Origin: an uncultured Bacilli bacterium
GTDB taxonomy: Bacteria > Bacillota_I > Bacilli_A > RF39 > UBA660
Length of the DNA stretch: 64,000 bases
NCBI GenBank assembly: GCA_934167825.1
Contig: CAKPLY010000001.1
Coordinates: 135,369-199,368 of the forward strand
Reading direction: 5' to 3'
The notes under the pieces are model-generated. The model saw nothing but the letters and a program-made list of their open reading frames with translations. It was not told the DNA's origin and did no database searches. Both the position numbers and the translations under genes were made by a program. Below, one piece after another: positions 51,957 to 60,301 of the stretch; position 1 is the stretch's first letter; each line of letters starts with the position of its first letter.

Positions 51957-52033
51957 TGGCGTCCCCAGAAGGATTCGAACCTTCGACCGCACGCTTAGAA
52001 GGCGTGTGCTCTATCCAGCTGAGCTATGAGGAC
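51957..52033 (-). tRNA. tRNA-Arg (anticodon TCT)
   Basis: Minus strand: acceptor GTCCTCA/TGGGGAC with encoded CCA, D arm AGCTCAGCTGGATAGAGC, anticodon stem CACGC/GCGTG with loop CTTCTAA, so the anticodon is TCT (reads AGA, AGG), and T arm GGTTCGAATCC. AGA is the favoured Arg codon in AT-rich genomes. Confidence 0.97.
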
Positions 52034-52085
52034 AATATGTCTTTTTTCTTGACATATTAGATTATACACCACTTTTATTTTTATT

Positions 52086-53048
52086 TCAAGTATTTTTTGA
52101 TAAAAATTTATAAATTTCTTCATTTTCTACTAAAAATACTACTTCTTCTACATTAAAGTTATCACTCATAGATAGTCCTACTGTGTATATTACTTCTTCT
52201 AGAATATTACTTTCTGCTATATCATTTAGAAGTAAATTATTAAAATTAAGTTTTATGGTATTACCTTCTTTTTCATAGTCCAATAATCTTGCTCCGACAT
52301 TTAGAAATGACATTAGGTTAGTTTCATAGACATAGGAAGATGAAAGTTCATTTATTATTACTTTTATTTTATCTTGTTCATTTTTATTTATGTATTTAGT
52401 CACTGGTACATAGTAATAGTTATCATTATAAGAGTTTACATAGTAAGTTATATATTTATCTATATTAGTAGTAGTAGTTAGTTCATAGGTTTTATTTATT
52501 CCATAATCTTTGTCTAATATTGTTGGAAGTAATTTTTTACTGTTAGGTAGACTACTTAGTTTAGTACCTTCGACACTTATTATTACTTTATTTATTCCCT
52601 CAATACTTGTTAGGGTATATATTAGAGATTCAATCATTTTTTCTTCATATTCTTTTTTTACTTCTAGAAATTCTTTACTGAAATCTATTTCTAGTACTTT
52701 GTTTTCTAGTTTTATATTTTTTACTTCTGTACCTGATGGAATTATACTTCTAAAACCATTGGGAATTATATTACTTTTTTTGCCATCTATAATTAAGCCT
52801 TCCAATAAATCTTTTGCTTTATCTAGTGGTTCACAGTTACAACTTGTAATTAGAGTTCTTGCAACATAATCATAACTATCTAATAAATATATTGCACTTA
52901 AATTATTGGGATATACATACTCTATGTTATCATTTTTTAAATTTAATTCATTATCACTAGAGTTACTTGGAATAAGATACAAAAGTAATAATATAAATAA
53001 CGCAAATGATGCAAGTAATATTTTTCTTATATACATTTTCTTAAACAT
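52086..53048 (-). CDS. gerM: GerM-like protein with two GerMN domains
   Basis: A 320-residue protein with an N-terminal membrane segment (residues ~9-26) and two GerMN (sporulation/germination) domains. Each carries the pattern of a PSGTEVKNIKLENKVLEIDFS-like strand pair followed by a helix and a YTLTSIEGINKVI- or YTVGLSMSDNFNV-like segment. In Bacillus, GerM is needed for SpoIIIAG ring assembly and for germination. It lies directly upstream of tRNA-Arg(TCT) and directly downstream of gerE, in a small sporulation cluster with spoIIIAH. Start ATG 53048 after CTAGGTGAAA. Confidence 0.85.
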   Translation of the reverse strand: MFKKMYIRKILLASFALFILLLLYLIPSNSSDNELNLKNDNIEYVYPNNLSAIYLLDSYDYVARTLITSCNCEPLDKAKDLLEGLIIDGKKSNIIPNGFRSIIPSGTEVKNIKLENKVLEIDFSKEFLEVKKEYEEKMIESLIYTLTSIEGINKVIISVEGTKLSSLPNSKKLLPTILDKDYGINKTYELTTTTNIDKYITYYVNSYNDNYYYVPVTKYINKNEQDKIKVIINELSSSYVYETNLMSFLNVGARLLDYEKEGNTIKLNFNNLLLNDIAESNILEEVIYTVGLSMSDNFNVEEVVFLVENEEIYKFLSKNT

Positions 53049-53093
53049 ACTTTTTCACCTAGTAAATTATATTACTAAATACATTAAAATATT

Positions 53094-53127
53094 AAAAAAA
53101 GACTGTTATTTTTATTAAACAATCTTT
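53094..53127 (-). terminator. Intrinsic terminator of gerE
   Basis: Minus-strand stem AAAGATTGTT/AACAGTCTTT followed by TTTT, overlapping the gerE stop codon. Confidence 0.72.
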
Positions 53128-53332
53128 ATAAAGTAATTTCATTTAGTTTAATAAGTTCTACTACTGCTTGTGCACGACCTTTAACAGATAGTTTTTGCAT
53201 AGCGTTTGATATGTGATTTCTTACTGTTTTTTCACTTATATGTAGGGAAGACGCTATTTCTTTAGTAGTTTTATTATTAATAAGTAATGTAAATACTTCT
53301 TTCTCTCTTTTTGTTAGTATACTTTTATTCAT
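53126..53332 (-). CDS. gerE: GerE-type transcription factor (LuxR HTH)
   Basis: A 68-residue stand-alone LuxR-type helix-turn-helix protein. The sequence LTKREKEVFTLL, then KEIASSLHISEKTVRNHISN and MQKLSVKGRAQAVVELI, is nearly that of Bacillus GerE, the last mother-cell regulator of spore coat genes under SigK. Length and start (ATG 53332, AAGTGAGG upstream) agree. Its position beside gerM and spoIIIAH supports the name. Confidence 0.95.
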   Translation of the reverse strand: MNKSILTKREKEVFTLLINNKTTKEIASSLHISEKTVRNHISNAMQKLSVKGRAQAVVELIKLNEITL

Positions 53333-53419
53333 AAATACCTCACTTTTCTAACATAAGGGTGGATAATCTATTCATAATATTGTATTCTAATAAAAGAAAA
53401 TTGTTAGAGTATTTACCTA

Positions 53420-53929
53420 TTAATTTGAAAATTCTACGGAAATATACATTTTTTTATCGAATTCTTTTTGTACTAATCTCATGATGTTGTTAGCAAGAGT
53501 TTTATTATGATCAGATGATCCTACGACTACTCTTACTTGGTCATTATCTATTTTTACAAATGTATCATACTTATACGTTTCTTTTATTTCATTTTCTACT
53601 TTGTCTTCTTTAGATGAATTTTTATTTATACTTTTTAGTTCTTCGAAGACACTATTTTTTTCTTCAGTAGATATGTCACTGCTTGTTAATTTTTCTTTTA
53701 GTGAGTTTAGTTTATCTTTAGTAGTAGATTCTTCTTCAACTTTAAGTGCAGATATAATATTAGATTCTGTTATATCTACTTTTGTTTCACTACCCTCTTC
53801 ATTGTTTACTACATTATTTCCTTTATTAGATGTTATTAATAGTTCACTCGGCATAGTAATATAATAAATACTTAAAACTAATATTAAACTAAATAATGTT
53901 AAAAACCATAAATTCTTTTTATTAATCAT
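53420..53929 (-). CDS. spoIIIAH: SpoIIIAH-like stage III sporulation protein
   Basis: A 169-residue protein with the SpoIIIAH opening NKKNLWFLTLFSLILVLSIYY (one membrane helix), an acidic low-complexity linker and the C-terminal ring-forming fold (FVKIDNDQVRVVVGSSDH near residue 125). SpoIIIAH, anchored in the mother-cell membrane, zips to forespore SpoIIQ to form a channel across the intermembrane space. It is shorter than the Bacillus protein (about 218 residues), mostly in the linker. It is not in a spoIIIA operon here. Start ATG 53929 after AAAGAGGATA. Confidence 0.88.
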   Translation of the reverse strand: MINKKNLWFLTLFSLILVLSIYYITMPSELLITSNKGNNVVNNEEGSETKVDITESNIISALKVEEESTTKDKLNSLKEKLTSSDISTEEKNSVFEELKSINKNSSKEDKVENEIKETYKYDTFVKIDNDQVRVVVGSSDHNKTLANNIMRLVQKEFDKKMYISVEFSN

Positions 53930-54055
53930 AATATCCTCTTTTCTAATAAATAATATTAACTTTTTAGTAATTTATGCATAAAATATTTAGTAATTTATAT
54001 ACTTTATATGTATATTTATGTCTATTTACGTAAGATGCAAGTTGATAGTTTTTGC

Positions 54056-54084
54056 TTGACAAGACTGTTATTATTTGTTATGAT
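54056..54084 (+). promoter_or_regulatory. Promoter of the plus-strand hypothetical gene
   Basis: -35 TTGACA (54056-54061), 17-bp spacer, -10 TATGAT (54079-54084), 30 bp before the ATG. Confidence 0.8.
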
Positions 54085-54113
54085 AGATAGACCAAAGGAA
54101 AGGAATGATATAA

Positions 54114-54635
54114 ATGAATAAAAAAGATTTGATTGATATTACTAATCCTATGACTAAAGAAGCAAAATTTAAAAGTATTTTAATAGATATTTTGAATAAA
54201 GACGGAATTGAATATGCTTTACGTACATTGTTATTTAAGAATAGATTAATTTTAGCAAAGTTAGATATTAGTGAGGGAGAATTCAATTACATTTTATTTA
54301 AAAATTATGTTTTATTTAGTAATAATGATAAGAATGTATTAAATAAGAATAATCTTTCTAAGAGAGATATTGAAAGCATAAATTTATTTGATAGTTATTT
54401 AAATAATTATAACGTTAATGAAGCGTTTAATGCATTTAATAATAATTCAATTTTATTTATGTTACTTGGAAATGCTTATGTTAAGAGTTTAAGCGAAGAT
54501 AATGCTTCTTTAGTTAATGGAATAAAAGATGAAAAAGTAAATGCTGTTTATAATACTATTAAAGTATTAAATAAGAGCAAACTAAGTGTTGATTATTCAA
54601 ATCAAAAAGTATATCAAAGAGTGTCTAGTAGATAA
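54114..54635 (+). CDS. Hypothetical protein
   Basis: A 173-residue, mainly helical soluble protein rich in Asn, Leu and Lys. No motif recognised. It is divergently oriented to the spoIIIAH cluster with a strong vegetative-type promoter and a good ribosome binding site (AAAGGAAAGG), so it is a genuine gene. A hairpin with T7 overlaps its stop (about 54614-54650). Confidence 0.72.
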   Translation: MNKKDLIDITNPMTKEAKFKSILIDILNKDGIEYALRTLLFKNRLILAKLDISEGEFNYILFKNYVLFSNNDKNVLNKNNLSKRDIESINLFDSYLNNYNVNEAFNAFNNNSILFMLLGNAYVKSLSEDNASLVNGIKDEKVNAVYNTIKVLNKSKLSVDYSNQKVYQRVSSR

Positions 54636-54650
54636 GGATGCTCTTTTTTT
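54614..54650 (+). terminator. Probable terminator of the plus-strand hypothetical gene
   Basis: AAAGAG...CTCTTT arms enclose the stop codon and are followed by a T run; the inner stem is imperfect. Confidence 0.55.
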
Positions 54651-54700
54651 ATATGATTTATGTTACAGAAAAAAACTAGATATATTATTATATCTAGAAA

Positions 54701-55957
54701 TTAGCACTCGTCTAAACTGTTTTCGTTTAATAGAAAATAGAATATTCCCATTGTAATTATACCATTGTCGTCCATTCTTGGCTTACTTACATCTCCTAAA
54801 ATTATTATTTTTTTAAATGAATCATTTATATTTGTTAATGATTTTCTTTCTTGACGTTCTTTTATACTGTCTTGTAGTTCGTATGCTGATTGGACATATA
54901 TTCTTTTGCTACCTTGATTACAAACAAAGTCAACTTCATACTTTGGCTTTATATGTGCTCCATTTTTATTGGTTTCGTTTACTTCGACTACTCCAACATC
55001 AACATTATATCCTCTTCTTAATAATTCATTATAAATTATGTTTTCCATTATGTGTCCTTTATCTATTTGTCTAAAGTTTAATCTTGCGTTTCTAAGTCCT
55101 ATATCTTCGAAATAATACTTATATGGGGAATTTATATATTTCTTACCTTTAACATCATATCTTTCTGCTTTTGTTATTAAAAATGCATCAATAAAACATT
55201 CTAAATAATTACTTATAGTTTTTTCACTTAAGGTTATATTTTTTTCGCTTTTAAATGTGTTTTGTAAATTATGTGGATTAGTTAGAGAGCCTATTTGTGA
55301 AGAGATGATATTTAATAACTCGTTTAGTTCTTCGATGTTAGTAATGTTATTTCTCTCAATAATATCTCTCATATAAGTTTCATCAAAAAGAGTTTTTAGA
55401 TATTTTGAACGTTCAATATCTGTTTCAAAAGATAATGTGTAAGGTAGCCCACCATAAATACTATATTGTTCGTAACCTTCGTATTGGTCACCATCAAATG
55501 ATGTCATGTACTCACTGAAACTTAATGGAAATACGTGTATTTCGTCTCCCCTACCTCTAAACTCAGTGACAACATCTTTAGATAATAGTTTGGCATTTGA
55601 TCCTGTAACATACACTTCTATGTTGTCTTCATATAGAAAGGTATTTAAAACTGGGACAAAGTCATTCATTTTTTGGACTTCGTCTACTAATAAATAATAT
55701 TTTTTGTCGTCTTTAACCAAACTCCTTATGTGTTTTATAAAATTATCTCCATCATGTAATGGTTCATTTTCTTTAATATCAAGTGGTATATATATTATAT
55801 GGTCCTTATCATTTTTTTGCAATAAATATTTATAAAATATGTTTTTTAATAAATAAGACTTTCCACACCTTCTAATACCTGTGATTATCTTTATTTGCCC
55901 ATTGCCATCTTTTTTTATTAATTCGTTTAGGTAAAAATCTCTCTTTATCTCTTTCAT
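54701..55957 (-). CDS. AAA ATPase with DUF4143 domain (second copy)
   Basis: A 418-residue ATPase with Walker A TGIRRCGKSYLL (near residue 27), Walker B YLLVDEVQ and a sensor-like VTGSNAKLLS, then a DUF4143 C-terminal half containing PKYEVDFVCNQ...RIYVQSA (nuclease-like strand pattern). Same broad family as the 15-16 kb ATPase but clearly a different subgroup. Start ATG 55957 after GAAGGGAG. Its promoter (TTTACA-17-TATAAT) lies just upstream, next to a 40-bp inverted repeat. Function unknown for the family. Confidence 0.82.
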   Translation of the reverse strand: MKEIKRDFYLNELIKKDGNGQIKIITGIRRCGKSYLLKNIFYKYLLQKNDKDHIIYIPLDIKENEPLHDGDNFIKHIRSLVKDDKKYYLLVDEVQKMNDFVPVLNTFLYEDNIEVYVTGSNAKLLSKDVVTEFRGRGDEIHVFPLSFSEYMTSFDGDQYEGYEQYSIYGGLPYTLSFETDIERSKYLKTLFDETYMRDIIERNNITNIEELNELLNIISSQIGSLTNPHNLQNTFKSEKNITLSEKTISNYLECFIDAFLITKAERYDVKGKKYINSPYKYYFEDIGLRNARLNFRQIDKGHIMENIIYNELLRRGYNVDVGVVEVNETNKNGAHIKPKYEVDFVCNQGSKRIYVQSAYELQDSIKERQERKSLTNINDSFKKIIILGDVSKPRMDDNGIITMGIFYFLLNENSLDEC

Positions 55958-55986
55958 CTTTTTTCTCCCTTCGTAAATATAATTAA

Positions 55987-56015
55987 ATTATACTATATAT
56001 TATGCATTTTGTAAA
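55987..56015 (-). promoter_or_regulatory. Promoter of the second DUF4143 ATPase
   Basis: Minus-strand TTTACA (56010-56015) and TATAAT (55987-55992), 17-bp spacer. Confidence 0.72.
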
Positions 56016-56021
56016 TGTTTT

Positions 56022-56061
56022 CATTCCGGAAAATTTCGTAAATACGAAAAAATCCGGAATG
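56022..56061. repeat. 40-bp inverted repeat upstream of the ATPase promoter
   Basis: CATTCCGGA and TTTCGTA on the left mirror TACGAAA and TCCGGAATG on the right, with AAA/AA spacers. It begins 6 bp upstream of the -35 box. It has no T run and could be an operator or a foreign boundary. Confidence 0.8.
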
Positions 56062-56183
56062 GTGCTTTGCTTTTTGACGTTTATTTTTACATAATCACTA
56101 TGAATTTAGATAGTTCTTATGTATACTTTTTGACAGAACTAATGATATTACAGTATTTATCATTAATTTTGTCAAGACGATAT

Positions 56184-56215
56184 AAAAAAGAAAACAACCT
56201 TTAAGTTATTTTCTT
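56184..56215 (-). terminator. Intrinsic terminator of efp
   Basis: Minus-strand stem AAGAAAATAAC/GTTGTTTTCTT then TTTT; the stop codon lies within the stem. Confidence 0.8.
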
Positions 56216-56763
56216 GATACATACTTACCATCTTTAGTAGATACTATTATTTCTTCACCTTGTTCAATAAATAATGGTACTCTTACTAATAAACCAGTTT
56301 CTACGATTGCATCTTTTGTTGCATTTGTAGCAGTATTTCCTTTTACTGCTGGTTCAGTTTGTGTAATTTTAAAATCTATTTTTTCTGGAAGTTCTATTCC
56401 TAACATTTCACTTTCATAGAAGAATATTAATACTTCTAAGCCTTCTTTTAAGAATTTTACTTCGTTTTCTATTTGACTCTTATTTAATTCTACTTGTTCG
56501 TATGTTTCCATATTCATGAATGTGTAGATGTCTCCAGTTGAATATAGAAATTGCATTTTTTGTTTCTCTACATGAGCTGTAGGTATTTTTATACCTGAAT
56601 TAAATGTATATTCTGCAATTGATCCAGTTCTTAAGTTTTTTAATTTTGCTTTTACAATAGCAGCACCTTTTCCTGGTTTTACATGTTGAAATTCTAATAC
56701 TTGGTATAAGTTTCCTTCATAATTAATTGTTACTCCTGTTTTGAAATCATTAACATTAATCAT
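56206..56763 (-). CDS. efp: Elongation factor P
   Basis: EF-P rescues ribosomes stalled at polyproline stretches. The 185-residue protein has the KOW-like N-terminal domain with HVKPGKGAA (modifiable Lys near residue 32), followed by two OB domains ending with EEIIVSTKDGKYVSR. Length is standard. Start ATG 56763 behind AGGAAGTG. It is followed by its own terminator, and preceded by rpmG 18 bp upstream in the same direction. Confidence 0.97.
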   Translation of the reverse strand: MINVNDFKTGVTINYEGNLYQVLEFQHVKPGKGAAIVKAKLKNLRTGSIAEYTFNSGIKIPTAHVEKQKMQFLYSTGDIYTFMNMETYEQVELNKSQIENEVKFLKEGLEVLIFFYESEMLGIELPEKIDFKITQTEPAVKGNTATNATKDAIVETGLLVRVPLFIEQGEEIIVSTKDGKYVSRK

Positions 56764-56781
56764 TTTAGTTCACTTCCTATC

Positions 56782-56949
56782 TTATTTCTTTTCTTTATGT
56801 TTTGTTGTCTTACGACATGTATTACAGAATTTATTTAATTCTAAACGTTCTGTAGTATTCTTTTTATTTTTACTTACTGTATAATTAGAGTTTTTACATT
56901 CTTCACAAGATAAAGATACTAGTACTCTATTTTCGTTCTTTTTAGCCAT
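56782..56949 (-). CDS. rpmG: 50S ribosomal protein L33
   Basis: A 55-residue L33 read from the minus strand: it begins [13 protein letters not shown] and has both zinc-type pairs CEEC and CNTC, so it is the zinc-binding form. Start ATG 56949 after TTAAGGAGGAAAAT. It may be co-transcribed with efp, which begins 18 bp downstream. Confidence 0.95.
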   Translation of the reverse strand: MAKKNENRVLVSLSCEECKNSNYTVSKNKKNTTERLELNKFCNTCRKTTKHKEKK

Positions 56950-57088
56950 AATTTTCCTCCTTAATACAAAATGTCTATATAATTATAGCATAGTTTTTTA
57001 TTTTTGTCACATAATATTGCTATTTTTAATAGTTTTTTTATGTTTTTATGTTATATATTTTGATAATAATTTGAGTTATTATCATAAT

Positions 57089-58024
57089 TTAAACGTTGAT
57101 GTTGTTATTTATAAATAATTTATTAATATTTTTACTTGGCATTAGTATTTCTATATTCTTTTCTATAGATATATTATATGTTTCTGGGCAGGAAGATAGT
57201 TCTTCACCATCAATACACCATGCTTTATCTAATGGGGTGTTAAATGTTATTTTTATGTTGTTTGTTTTATGAAAGTAAAATCCTGGTACTCTTGTTGCAT
57301 CATATTTTGTTAGATAATATAAGCTTTTTATTATATCTTTTTTAGATGTTACGTTACACATTAGTACTTCAAATTTATCATCATCTAATTTTACATCTTT
57401 GTAGAAGTTTCTTATTCCTGCGACACTTGTTGCGGAAGTTATTAGAAAGAATGAGAATAAACCACGAGAAGATATACCATCTATTTCATAAGTTATATCA
57501 TATAGTTTTGTTTTTTCATTTAAGGCTTTAGCGCCTTTAGTTAGATATGCTAGATGACCTATTCTTTTTTTTAGTTCTCTTGGAGTGTCATATGGGACAT
57601 TCATAAATTTACCAAATCCAGCAGAATAGATAAATGGTTTATCATTTATTTTACATATATCTATTTCTTTTATTTGTCCTTCTAAAGTTAATTTTAAATT
57701 GTTTAACATATTTTTTCCATAACCAAACATCGCTCCAATATCATTTGTAGTACCTACTGGTATATGAGAAAGAGTTAACCTTTTCTTTCTTTTTAAGTTA
57801 CCTGTCATAGATTCATTAAATGTTCCGTCTCCCCCAACTGATATTACTAAATCCACATCATCAGGTAGACTTAGTAATATTTCTGTAGCATGATTTTTAT
57901 GAGTAGTAACTAACATTAGACAAGAGTAATCATATTCTTTTAAAATTGTTTCAAATTTTGGAAGTAGTCTTTCTCTTGGAGTATGTCCTGACTGTGGATT
58001 ATATATAACTATACATTTTTTCAT
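57089..58024 (-). CDS. Diacylglycerol/lipid kinase family protein (DagK-like)
   Basis: A 311-residue DAGKc-domain protein. It begins MKKCIVIYNPQSG (phosphate loop) and contains SVGGDGTFNES (catalytic GGDGT near residue 66) and GTTNDIGAMFG; the C-terminal lipid-kinase domain follows. DgkB-type enzymes recycle diacylglycerol in the membrane; YegS-like relatives use other lipids. Start ATG 58024 with AGGTGA upstream; a GTG 9 bp earlier is also in frame. It runs in the same direction as the pseudopilin genes. Confidence 0.88.
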   Translation of the reverse strand: MKKCIVIYNPQSGHTPRERLLPKFETILKEYDYSCLMLVTTHKNHATEILLSLPDDVDLVISVGGDGTFNESMTGNLKRKKRLTLSHIPVGTTNDIGAMFGYGKNMLNNLKLTLEGQIKEIDICKINDKPFIYSAGFGKFMNVPYDTPRELKKRIGHLAYLTKGAKALNEKTKLYDITYEIDGISSRGLFSFFLITSATSVAGIRNFYKDVKLDDDKFEVLMCNVTSKKDIIKSLYYLTKYDATRVPGFYFHKTNNIKITFNTPLDKAWCIDGEELSSCPETYNISIEKNIEILMPSKNINKLFINNNINV

Positions 58025-58061
58025 TTGTTTCACCTAAAAACATTTTACAATAGATAAAGAA

Positions 58062-58083
58062 AAAAAGCAAGAATATTAATTCT
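58062..58083 (-). terminator. Intrinsic terminator overlapping the end of the prepilin cluster
   Basis: Minus-strand GTAAGAAT/ATTCTTGC with loop TAAT, followed by TTTTTTT. Confidence 0.8.
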
Positions 58084-58444
58084 TACATGTACAAGTTGAG
58101 GTATCAATAGTACCGTTTTCTATAGTGAATTTTTTAGTTGTTTTATCATACTTTATATGAATATCAAATAAGTTGTTGTTTGAGTCTTTCATTTCATTTT
58201 CGTAGATAATGTCTTCATTAATAAGTGTGTTTAGGGATATGTTACAAGTTATATTATAGTCACATTTTTTTATGTTCATATAAGTTTCTGCGGCAGATAT
58301 TAGTTGTTCTTTCTTTTTATCATTAATATTGTTTTTATTTTTTTCTAATGAAGAAGAAATACTAGGTATAGCAATTAAGACAATAGACGCTAATATTACT
58401 ATTACTCCAAGAAGTTCTATTAGGGTAAATCCTTTTTTATTCAT
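58076..58444 (-). CDS. Small prepilin-like protein 3
   Basis: A 122-residue ComGC-like pseudopilin beginning MNKKGFTLIELLGVIVIL. The mature part has five cysteines, some in the C-terminal CTCKN. Start ATG 58444 behind AAGGA. Third of three prepilin genes spaced by only a few bases; the last gene before the terminator. Confidence 0.82.
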   Translation of the reverse strand: MNKKGFTLIELLGVIVILASIVLIAIPSISSSLEKNKNNINDKKKEQLISAAETYMNIKKCDYNITCNISLNTLINEDIIYENEMKDSNNNLFDIHIKYDKTTKKFTIENGTIDTSTCTCKN

Positions 58445-58456
58445 GAATATCATTCC

Positions 58457-58837
58457 TTAGTTTATACAGTGATTTTGTATAGTAGTAGATTTTGATACTA
58501 CTATAGAATTATTTTCTTTATATATTATAATTTTATCTATTTCATTATCTTTTGAAGACTCTTTTATTTCATCTAGAGAAAGTATATCTTTATTTATTAA
58601 GTCTGTTATTTTTATGTAACAAGTGCCATTATTATAAGATGTTTTTATATCTTTTTTTAGATATGTTGATACATATATTTCACTTGCAGCTTTAATTATA
58701 TCTATTGATTTACTGCTTAAGTTTTCTTTATTTCTATCTATTGTAGATGAAATACTAGGTATAGCAATTAAAAGTATTGTTAACATGACTGCTAAAACTG
58801 CAATTAATTCTACTAGAGTAAACCCTTTATTATTCAT
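58457..58837 (-). CDS. Small prepilin-like protein 2
   Basis: A 126-residue pseudopilin with NNKGFTLVELIAVLAV (prepilin peptidase site), a hydrophobic helix to about residue 30 and two cysteines late in the protein (CYIKITDLIN and C-terminal HCIN), typical of a disulfide-closed loop. Its start overlaps the end of prepilin 1 by 8 bp. Confidence 0.85.
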   Translation of the reverse strand: MNNKGFTLVELIAVLAVMLTILLIAIPSISSTIDRNKENLSSKSIDIIKAASEIYVSTYLKKDIKTSYNNGTCYIKITDLINKDILSLDEIKESSKDNEIDKIIIYKENNSIVVSKSTTIQNHCIN

Positions 58838-59186
58838 AAGTACAGGCTCCTTTACTATATGTGTATATGTTATTCTTGTAAGTTATTTTACCATTTAACA
58901 TATTTTCATCCATATCTTTTATGTCATTATCATCAAGTAATCCTTTATCTATTAAGTCTTTTACGTTTATGCAAATATTGCCACTTGTATCATTCTTTAA
59001 GATGTTTTTATAAGTTGATGCATAATTTTCAGCATGTGATACAATTATTTTTATTTTAGCATCATTTACTTTTTGTTTATTTCTTTCTACTGCGGAGGTA
59101 ATACTAGGTATTGCTATCGTTATTATTATTGATAATATTACTAAGACTGCTAAAAGTTCTATTAGAGTAAATCCTTTGTTATTCAT
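58830..59186 (-). CDS. Small prepilin-like protein 1
   Basis: A 118-residue pseudopilin starting MNNKGFTLIELLAVLVIL, with SITSAVERNK after the helix and two cysteines (ICINVKDL, GACTYE). Similar in size and pattern to ComGC, the major competence pseudopilin. Start ATG 59186 after AAGGATAAGTG. No comGA/comGB or prepilin peptidase gene is visible in the window. Confidence 0.85.
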   Translation of the reverse strand: MNNKGFTLIELLAVLVILSIIITIAIPSITSAVERNKQKVNDAKIKIIVSHAENYASTYKNILKNDTSGNICINVKDLIDKGLLDDNDIKDMDENMLNGKITYKNNIYTYSKGACTYE

Positions 59187-59262
59187 ATAATCACTTATCC
59201 TTATTATAAGTATAAGATATTTTTTATGTTTTGTAAACTAGATTTAGATATTTTTTTAGTAA

Positions 59263-60243
59263 TTAATTTTTAGCAAATCCATATACTTTACCTTTTTCTA
59301 GTTTTATATTTTTATAGTTAAATAGTTCACTTACTGTTACTAGGTTGTATCCATTATTTATCAGTTCTGGTATTATTAGATCTAGACTATTTACGGTTGA
59401 TTTATATATATCATGCATAAGTACTATATCACCATCTTTTGCTTTATTAATCACAGTATTATATATTCTTTTGCTATTTTTATATTTCCAATCCAGTGTA
59501 TCTACATCCCATATTATTATTGGCATATTGCTTGCTTGCTTTACTTTTTTATTTACTGCACCATAACTTGGTCTTAGGAGTGTTGGATAAAATCCTACAA
59601 CGTTAAATATTTGGTTGCTTGTTTTATCTATTTCTTCTTTTATTTTTTCTATACTATATTTTGTAAGTAATAAGTGATTATATGTATGGTTTGCTATTTC
59701 CATGTTACTAGAAGACATTTTTCTTAGGACTTCTTCTTTTCCCTTAATATTTTTTCCTGTTATAAAGAATGTGGCACGGGCGTTATATTTGTTTAGTATA
59801 TCTATTACTTTACTGGTATTAATGCTTGGTCCATCATCGAATGTTAATGCTATATACTTAGAGTTTATGTTATTATTTAAGTTAAAGTTATATTCTTTGG
59901 TGGTATTTTTAGTTACTTCTATTTCATAGATATTATTTTTACTTATTTTAAATGTTTTGGATTTTTCGTTTATTATATTTCCTTTGTATGTTGTTTTATA
60001 TATTGTTAGTGTTTTAGTTTTATTATCATAATCATAGTCTATTATTAATTTATCATAGTCTTTAGTATTTATATGTTTATTTAGATATGATAAGATGTAT
60101 GAATTTATGTTTGAATTAGAGAAATATGGATAGTTAATGCTATAGTTATCGTTAGTTATAGTTTTATTTACTACTTGTTCTTTATTTATTATTACAATAT
60201 ATATAAAGAATAATAAAAAAAGTAATAATAATATTTTCTTCAT
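59263..60243 (-). CDS. Polysaccharide deacetylase (NodB homology domain)
   Basis: A 326-residue membrane-anchored carbohydrate esterase (CE4). After an N-terminal membrane segment (residues 3-20) and a ~100-residue beta-rich region, the NodB domain runs from LTFDDGPS (motif 1) through NHTYNHLL (zinc His pair), RPSYGAV and WDVDTLDW to IVLMHDIY. All metal and catalytic motifs are intact. Likely substrates are N-acetylglucosamine or muramic acid in peptidoglycan; in spore-formers relatives include PdaA (muramic-delta-lactam formation). Start ATG 60243 behind AAGGTGACT. Confidence 0.9.
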   Translation of the reverse strand: MKKILLLLFLLFFIYIVIINKEQVVNKTITNDNYSINYPYFSNSNINSYILSYLNKHINTKDYDKLIIDYDYDNKTKTLTIYKTTYKGNIINEKSKTFKISKNNIYEIEVTKNTTKEYNFNLNNNINSKYIALTFDDGPSINTSKVIDILNKYNARATFFITGKNIKGKEEVLRKMSSSNMEIANHTYNHLLLTKYSIEKIKEEIDKTSNQIFNVVGFYPTLLRPSYGAVNKKVKQASNMPIIIWDVDTLDWKYKNSKRIYNTVINKAKDGDIVLMHDIYKSTVNSLDLIIPELINNGYNLVTVSELFNYKNIKLEKGKVYGFAKN

Positions 60244-60301
60244 AAGTAGTCACCTTACTTAAATATATTATTGTTACTTGAAGTTTAGTAGTTTTATTTG
60301 G

